Below, in pieces: positions 58,866 to 64,000 of a stretch of DNA of 64,000 nucleotides (position 1 is the stretch's first letter; every line of letters begins with the position of its first letter). The position numbers were made by a program, and so were the translations under genes. This DNA is from Parapristionchus giblindavisi (taxonomy: Eukaryota > Nematoda > Chromadorea > Rhabditida > Diplogasteridae): NCBI GenBank assembly GCA_943737045.1, contig CALSFV010000060.1, positions 216,001-280,000 on the forward strand. Direction: 5' to 3'. Under the pieces are notes generated by a model that saw only the letters and a list, made by a program, of their open reading frames with translations, ran no database searches and was not told the origin of the DNA.

Positions 58866-59088
58866 TGTAATAATAATAATAATAATAATTGTAATAATAG
58901 TAATAATAGTAATAATAGTAATAATAGTAATAATAGAGACAAACGAACCTTCTCCTTGAATGTCAGCTCATTCAATGAATGTGCTTGTTTGGAGGTCATA
59001 ATCAATAATACAAAGTTGTACGTGATCCCTTTCCACACGTCTTCACGTCTCGTCGTCTCGATGTCTTGATGAACCCTTCTCAATTTTC
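55154..59088 (-). CDS. Uncharacterised eight-exon gene (5' end not found)
   Basis: Exons in minus order are 58949-59088, 58664-58777, 58558-58620, 57559-57693, 57088-57209, 56640-56784, 56429-56585 and 55154-55320. Every junction is phase-consistent, giving about 346 residues to the stop at 55154. Landmarks are RREDVWKGITYNFVLL, ERKKKLVDVAFESWGKTIVD, VCKRHWAKFITLAKRS, GYSQTDIAVMMASIPD, a Lys-rich segment KRKKPQKIEKVLKRYEKLK, and a C-terminus with RIVPVMIMCRVNNTWMDEAM. It has no signal peptide or recognised domain and looks soluble and mostly helical. The upstream start is missing; 59089 onward is a MITE with a nested element, so earlier exons may lie beyond 61174. Introns hold a TA foldback, a TTA foldback, a small TA MITE and a (TAA)n tract. 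Confidence 0.65.
55551..56423. mobile_element. Foldback element, TA-flanked, CAGT..ACTG ends, at a 5' splice site
   Basis: Termini CAGTACAGCCCGGTCGTG and mirror have TA on each side (55549-55550 and 56424-56425). Long arms match, including CTGCGCTGCGCTC, TGATAAAAGTTCTTTT and AATTAAAAGGCAAATCACAC. The left arm is interrupted by a second element at 55781-56051. The right TA forms positions +4/+5 of the last intron's donor GTATAC. CAGT ends and TA duplication suggest a Tc1/mariner-mobilised MITE. Confidence 0.8.
55781..56051. mobile_element. TTAA-flanked MITE inside the left arm of the 55551 foldback
   Basis: TTAA occurs on each side (55777-55780 and 56052-56055). The right arm of the host foldback reads CTTTAGTCATTAAAAGAAC without interruption and so is the empty site. 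The interior matches 35113-35447 (AATATTTTCGTGAACAAACT, TTCGAACCCGCGAT, GCGCTTTCTAG), including the tRNA-like B-box on the minus strand. Confidence 0.8.
57856..58273. mobile_element. 418-bp foldback, TTA-flanked, CAAGGGAA ends
   Basis: Termini CAAGGGAATGCCCTGAAGCC and mirror GGCTTCAGGGCATTCCCTTG have TTA on each side (57853-57855 and 58274-58276). The arms share CTGATACCGCCAAACCTCAT-type sequence. The last bases CAAGGGAA and the TTA duplication are shared with 9715-10547. It is intronic in the eight-exon gene. Confidence 0.75.
58390..58506. mobile_element. 117-bp MITE, TA-flanked
   Basis: CTTCAGAATAGGGTACCAGT at the left is mirrored by ACTGGACCCTATTCTGAAG at the right, with TA on both sides (58388-58389 and 58507-58508). 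It lies in the same intron as 57856-58273, upstream (in gene sense) of it. Confidence 0.65.
58808..58935. repeat. (TAA)n microsatellite, about 128 bp
   Basis: Long AAT/TAA run with GTAATAATA interruptions toward the right, in the first visible intron of the eight-exon gene. The Leu- or Ile-run frames over it are artefacts. Confidence 0.9.
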
Positions 59089-59107
59089 CTGTAAACGCGC
59101 TGTCTTC

Positions 59108-61173
59108 CTCTGGTATTTTGCCACTTAAAGTCTACTTAAACTACGTCACAGACTTTAAGTAGACTTTAAGTAAACTTTAAGTGAAAGAACATTTGACGAA
59201 ATGCATTACAGTATACCACACCACTTTAAGAGAGCATGTCTGAGGGAATTGACATTCTGCCCGGGGGTGGTGACATAGCGAAAAATAAATATTTTTGTTT
59301 GATGTGGAATAAAATAGTACACTACCAGATGACCTCAGCCACACATATGAGAATGTTTGATTTTGTGTCTGAAGGTTACTGTAAGCGAAAATGTTCATTT
59401 GGTCGAAAAAATTATTTCGGTTCCCAAACATCCGATCAACTCGGGAGTGGTACCAATCGATTCCTCGAGCGAATACAAGCAACTTTTACTCCGACCGCTT
59501 TTTAGTCAGGACTTCGAAGAATCGAGTTATTACGAAAACAAACTGTTGAACGTTAATTTCTATGCGACGGTTCTCTAGGAGGAAGAAATTAAATTTGCTT
59601 AAATCGTTCTACACTTAATTACCTACCTTATATTTAAATATGAAGGCAAACAAACCTGGTCAAATTTGGTTACGAAAGCAAAATATGACAGCAACTCGGT
59701 AAAAAAGTCACTTTACAATCCTTAGTGCGCCTGTCATACTGTAGAGACCAGTCTCTTTTCACGGCTCTATGCCCAGACTCCCCCTATAGGTTTAATTTAT
59801 TTCGTTTTTACATGTTTTTTACTTAAAATTAAAACACACAATAGGGGGGAAACATTTAAAAACAGAATAAATTGAGCAAAAATAAACCAATTAATGGGGC
59901 CGGGTATAGAGCCGTGAATAAGACAATATGCTCTGGCGTTTGAATCCATGCATGATTCAAGTAAAATTCGTGCAATTAATGACATGATCTAGCATGGAAA
60001 ATACTCGAATCATGCATGGGTTATCCGTGATCATTTTGAGACTCCATGCAAGATCACGGAAAATCTATATACGATCACGAAGAATCCATGTATGATATCG
60101 AACCGTGGATATCCCATGTATGATCATGCATTTAATGTCGAATCATGCATGATTATACTCGTATCCGTGATCATGCATGGATTTCAACACCAGAGTGACA
60201 AGGCACCAAAATAATATCGTGAAGTAGTCTTAGACTGAGTCACTGTCATATTTTGCGTTCAAATACAAACTTGACCTCTTTTGTTGGTCTTCATATTTTA
60301 ATATAAGGTTTGGTATTAGATGTCGAACGTTTTAAGCATATTTACTTTCTTCTTTCTTTAAAAAGGTTCTATAGCAATTGGTGCCCTGTCATATTTTCTT
60401 ATTCACAGCTTTATACCCGGCACCATTAATTGGTTTATTCTTGCTCAATTTATTCCGTTTTTAAATGTTTCCCCCCCTAGTGTGTGTTTTAATTTTAAGT
60501 AAAAAAAAATGTAAAAACGAAATAAATTGAACCTATAGGGGGAGTCCGGGCATAGAGGCGTGAAAAGAGACTGGTGTCCACAGTATGACAAGCGCACTAA
60601 GGATCGTGAAGTGACTTTTTTACCGAGTTGCTGTCATATTTTGCTTTCGTAACCAAATTTGACCAGGTTTGTTTGCCTTCATATTTAAATATAAGGAAGG
60701 TAATTAAGTGTAGAACTATTTAAGCAAATTTAATTTCTTCCTCCTAGAGAACCGTCGCATAGAAATTAACGTTCAAAAGTTTGTTTTCGTAATAACTCGA
60801 TTCTTCGAAGTCCTGACTAAAAAGCGATCGGAGTAAAAGTTGCTTGTATTCGCTCGAGGAATCGATTGGTACCACTCCCGAGTCGATCGGATGCTTGGGA
60901 ACCGAAATAATTTTTTCGACCAAATGAACATTTTCGCTTACAGTAACCTTCAGACACAAAATCAAACTTTCTCATATGTGTGGCTGAGGTCACCTGGCAG
61001 TGTACTATTTTATTCCACATCAAACAAAAATATTTATTTTTCGCTATGTCACCTCATATGTGAGTTCCCTCAGACAGGCTCTCTTAAGTAGACTTACGTC
61101 TCACTTTAAGTTTACTTAAAGTCTACTTAAAGTGGGAAAGTTTAAGTAGACTTTAAGTGGCAAAATACCAGAG
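59108..61173. mobile_element. CTCTGG MITE, second copy, split by a nested element
   Basis: 59108-59229 and 61084-61173 are together almost identical to the intact 208-bp copy at 792-999. The break falls at CACTTTAAG, where a 1.85 kb element is inserted with duplication of TTAA. Confidence 0.85.
59230..61083. mobile_element. 1.85-kb foldback element in TTAA, nested in a MITE
   Basis: Ends GAGAGCATGTCTGAGGGAA and mirror TTCCCTCAGACAGGCTCTC have TTAA duplicated (59226-59229 and 61084-61087). Arms of about 690 bp (to about 59922 and from about 60395) are near-identical. The centre holds another palindrome (CTCTGGCGTTTGAATCCATG with its mirror near 60190) built of CATGCATGG words, plus a diverged copy of part of the right arm at about 60225-60360. 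Mirror-image open frames in the arms are not separate genes. Confidence 0.85.
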
Positions 61174-61210
61174 TCATTGCAATAAATGAGTGGAGCAATG
61201 GAAACGAAAG

Positions 61211-61275
61211 AATGGCGCATTTGTTGCGCGCCTGACTCATAATCGAGAGGTTTTCGGATCGAATCGTCTCCTATG
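61211..61275 (+). pseudogene. tRNA-Met(CAU)-like pseudogene
   Basis: TGGCGCATTTGTTGCGCG and CCTGACTCATAATCGAGAGG closely follow a nematode elongator tRNA-Met D-arm and anticodon arm with CAT anticodon. A B-box-like GGATCGAATC comes next. The anticodon stem pairs four of five, but the acceptor and T stems do not close, so it is a pseudogene or the head of a SINE. Confidence 0.55.
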
Positions 61276-62308
61276 TTGTCTTCTTTTGCACACAAAGGGG
61301 TAAACGATGATGGGGAGGCTGAAAAAGTGGACGGAAAATTGCTCTGCAATTTGGGCAGAAAAGTGGACAGAAAATTGCTCTGCAATTATCTGTCCACTTC
61401 ACTTTGAAAATGGCCCAAAATTGCTGTGCACTTCTTGTCCAAATCATTTTTGATGGCAACCTGACACGCATACAAGAAGATCTATTTCCAAATTTCTGAT
61501 CAAAACCACCACCAAGGTAAAAAATGGCCGATAATCAGCCAAATGAAAAAAATGCCAACAAGTAATTAGTAAATGAAATTAATTGAAATTGTTCCGGCAA
61601 TACCGAATTTCAGTGTCTGTACATCTGGTGCAAAATGTGTAATTGCTATAAGGAATTTTATCCGTTCAAATTGCTTGCGTTATTTTGCTCCAGATTTGTC
61701 CGAATTTATCAAGGAAAGTTTGGAATTTTCTAAGTTGCCTGCCCTAAGAAAAAATATTGAAAATATTATATTTATATCAATTTTGGAAAATGCCGCGCGA
61801 TATTATTGAAAAAAAGAAGATTATCATTCGTTTCATGCATGTACTCCGAAATTGAATAAGTGCAATTCGCAAAAATTTTTTGCAATTCGTGCTATCGAAA
61901 TTCAGACGGCTTGCCCCATGGGGTTGAGGGGACTTCACCGCGAGTTTTTCCGAGAACTCAGCGACGTACGCCATCTCCCCACACCGTCCATCGCAGTACT
62001 CGACGCAGTTTTGCATCGTGCCCCTCGAGCAAAAAATACAGGAGTACATTTCAAGTCTTTTGTTTCACATTAATGGCCATTCCTAATCCACATCGTTCTA
62101 TTCAAAGTGCCCTTCATCTCCCGCAATAATTCTTTCTATCAGTCTCTTTCCTCTCTCTCTCTCCCTCTCTCCCCTCCTCTCCATCTCCATTCGCGCATTC
62201 CCTCGTTCGGAGCGATCAATCTTTGTCAGAGAGAAAGAGGAATAGAGGATTGACAAATTCCTTTTTATTTGCTAAAACGAAATATTAGACTAACTTTCCT
62301 TCTCTCAG
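61276..62308. other. Unassigned stretch with open frames of uncertain meaning
   Basis: 61310-61430 has a short inverted/direct repeat (GTGGACAGAAAATTGCTCTGCAATT). Between about 61855 and 62075 both strands are open for 70 or more codons with GC-richer sequence. The plus frame reads CPMGLRGLHREFFRELSDV and the minus frame reads MYSCIFCSRGTMQNCVEYC. One of them may be an exon, but I cannot tell which. Confidence 0.3.
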
Positions 62309-62426
62309 GAAGGAATTATGGAGTGAAGCAGAGATCATTTCCAAGTACAAACATCATATTTTCGGAGTCAATGATCATTTGGCAGAATTCTATCAGTGCG
62401 GTGGCATGCAGTTGCCTACGACATGA
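62309..62426 (+). CDS. Possible terminal exon of an unknown gene
   Basis: After a good acceptor (CCTTCTCTCAG) the frame KELWSEAEIISKYKHHIFGV to QLPTT stays open for 38 codons to TGA. Codon composition looks coding, but nothing upstream could be linked with confidence; a candidate exon around 61905-62070 is on the same strand. The frame is short enough to arise by chance. Confidence 0.3.
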
Positions 62427-64000
62427 ACGACAGATATTAACTTGATAATGTTTTAATCCAAATTTTTTTTGAAACGTTTAGATGTTTTTTTTAAACATCG
62501 GCTACAATAAATCGTTCCGATATGTACGGATCATGTACGGCCGAAGACGATAAAACTATAAAACTATAAAGTCCAGATCACACGCTTCAGATCACTGTAT
62601 AATTCGTTCAGAATTTTTTCATAAATTTTAAATCTTATTGTTATGTTTATGATGTGGAAGCCACCAGATAAGCTATATGACCTCAACTTGACTTGCTTGA
62701 CAGACAGTATCTCACCATTTGAATGTGTTTCGTTTGTTATTTGAAGAAAAAAAGAATTATGAAAAAGAGAACAAAGACATCCGAGATTTTGTAGCTGCTC
62801 TATAGGGAATAATTGAAAATTTGACTGGCTATTTCGTGAAATGCATGATGTCCAGTGTTATTTTCTATCTCCTACCTTTCCATCCCTCTTCACCTCTAAC
62901 TCCTTCTTCTATTCTCTCGGTGTAAGAATTGCAGCACTGGTCAAGAGAGGTAGAGGAAGAAGGGAGAATATGAGGTCGGATTTCTCATAGGCATATTGTA
63001 TTGTGTGCTAACTTGACTCCAAGACGCCTATCTGTAGTCTGATCGCTAAGGAACATCACTGTTATTAGGAACAATCGAATTTTGTATTGACCGTAAGGGT
63101 CCCTAGTACGCACAGAACCAGTCATTTAGTTGCAACTATTCTCTCTCAAATAGTACTGTACGTGGTAAAGGAAACACCATGAAACACATCATGTATCAAT
63201 ATGAAGCACATTATTTATCAAATTCGTACATGCATATCACTTATTTGTACGTTATTATAATTATTAACTTAATTGTATAATTGTATTGTACACCTCGTGA
63301 TTTCTCTTCTTTGAACATACCAACGAGAGTTTCACGTCGTGCATAGCATAATCTCATAGTCTTTATGCAAATCCATCGTTATCAATACATTTGGAATTTT
63401 CTTTCTCGTTTGTTTTCTTTAATTTTTTCTCATCGTTATTTGTCCGGTTTCGTGCACATGCACGTTGATAAAAAAAATTTAAAAATTTAAAAAAATTAAT
63501 GTATCAGATCATGATCTCACTTTAAAGAAATAACTCATGCTTAGGTGGTTTTCACAATCGGCTCTGTGCATGATTATCTTTTTTTCAGTCCTAGACAAAC
63601 GTGAAAAGCAAAGAACATGTCTTTGTCTTTGTTCATCTTTGTTATGAACAAACCATGTGAGTAAGCTAAACAACAAAAATCACAGGAAATTCGAAGAATC
63701 TTCGAATCTCCTTTGTGTTTATAGTTATTGTCTGAAGATTTTTGAGATTCAACTGCAGACAAAGAAAAAATCTGAATTTTTAAAATTATTCCTTTCCCAT
63801 CTGTTGAGTGATTCGTGAACATAAATGTAAAAATCAATTAAATGAAATAATCAATTATATAAGTGGTAATGAATTTTTTTCATTCTTTATTTTATTTAAT
63901 TTATCTATTTCTTCAATTGAACGCATCGGGGTATATCTGTTGGTAATTAGATTACGTAGAACCCTTGGGAACCCCTTATTTTTGCAGCGATGAAATGAGA
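62427..64000. other. AT-rich sequence without a supported feature
   Basis: I looked on both strands and found no exon with matching splice signals, no terminal inverted repeats with a TSD and no RNA gene. CT-rich (62140-62190) and A/T-rich simple sequence predominate. Confidence 0.4.

Noticed and set aside
58610..59083. 157-codon minus frame with a long Leu run
   Set aside because: The Leu run is the (TAA)n microsatellite. Good donor and acceptor sites on either side show it is an intron between two real exons.

Overview
The window reads as eukaryotic nuclear DNA from a nematode, probably a free-living rhabditid or diplogastrid. This is inferred from tiny introns (48-72 nt in several genes) with TTTCAG-type acceptors, a CREB3/OASIS-type bZIP gene most like C. 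elegans crh-2, RTE-type non-LTR retrotransposon debris, and dispersed TACTGTAG / CTACCGTAACC words. There is no bacterial operon layout and no CRISPR, rRNA or intact tRNA gene. I worked out the exon models by hand from splice signals and reading-frame phase; none is backed by transcript data.

Layout. 1-6.5 kb: two tandem copies of a secreted Thr-rich / eight-cysteine protein gene. The first is cut by the window edge. The duplicated flanks show two RTE insertions with target-site duplications (TSDs), for which the other copy serves as the empty site. 7.2-8.8 kb: a nine-exon orphan gene behind a TATA box. 9.1-10.6 kb: a hAT-like MITE and a tRNA-containing foldback. 12.7-27.4 kb (minus): a 14-exon CREB3/OASIS bZIP transmembrane transcription factor whose introns are full of simple repeats but have no foldback transposons. 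27.4-32.6 kb: mostly intergenic, with an inverted stray copy of one crh-2 exon. 32.6-34.7 kb (minus): a secreted 14-residue-repeat protein ending in an EGF-like motif. 35.9-37.2 kb: a probable gene broken by a foldback element. 37.3-40 kb (minus): a secreted Gly-rich (RGG-like) protein split by a 1.7 kb satellite-filled palindrome. 42-44.4 kb: a small multi-exon gene with a membrane-like segment. 44.9-47.8 kb: a Ulp1/SENP-fold protein whose catalytic residues all appear replaced. 48.5-51.1 kb (minus): a seven-exon Rab6-like GTPase ending in Cys-Ser-Cys. 55.2-59.1 kb (minus): an eight-exon orphan gene carrying at least three DNA-transposon relics in its introns. 59.1-61.2 kb: a foldback element nested inside a MITE. 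61.2-64 kb: a tRNA-Met-like pseudogene, one possible terminal exon, then nothing I can support.

The genes do not form an obvious pathway. The most striking parts are the catalytically dead Ulp-like protein, the cluster of long foldback DNA elements between 36 and 61 kb (most in introns, one apparently in an exon, one on a 5' splice site), and several insertions that can be read at base resolution because an uninterrupted copy or opposite arm is in the same window.
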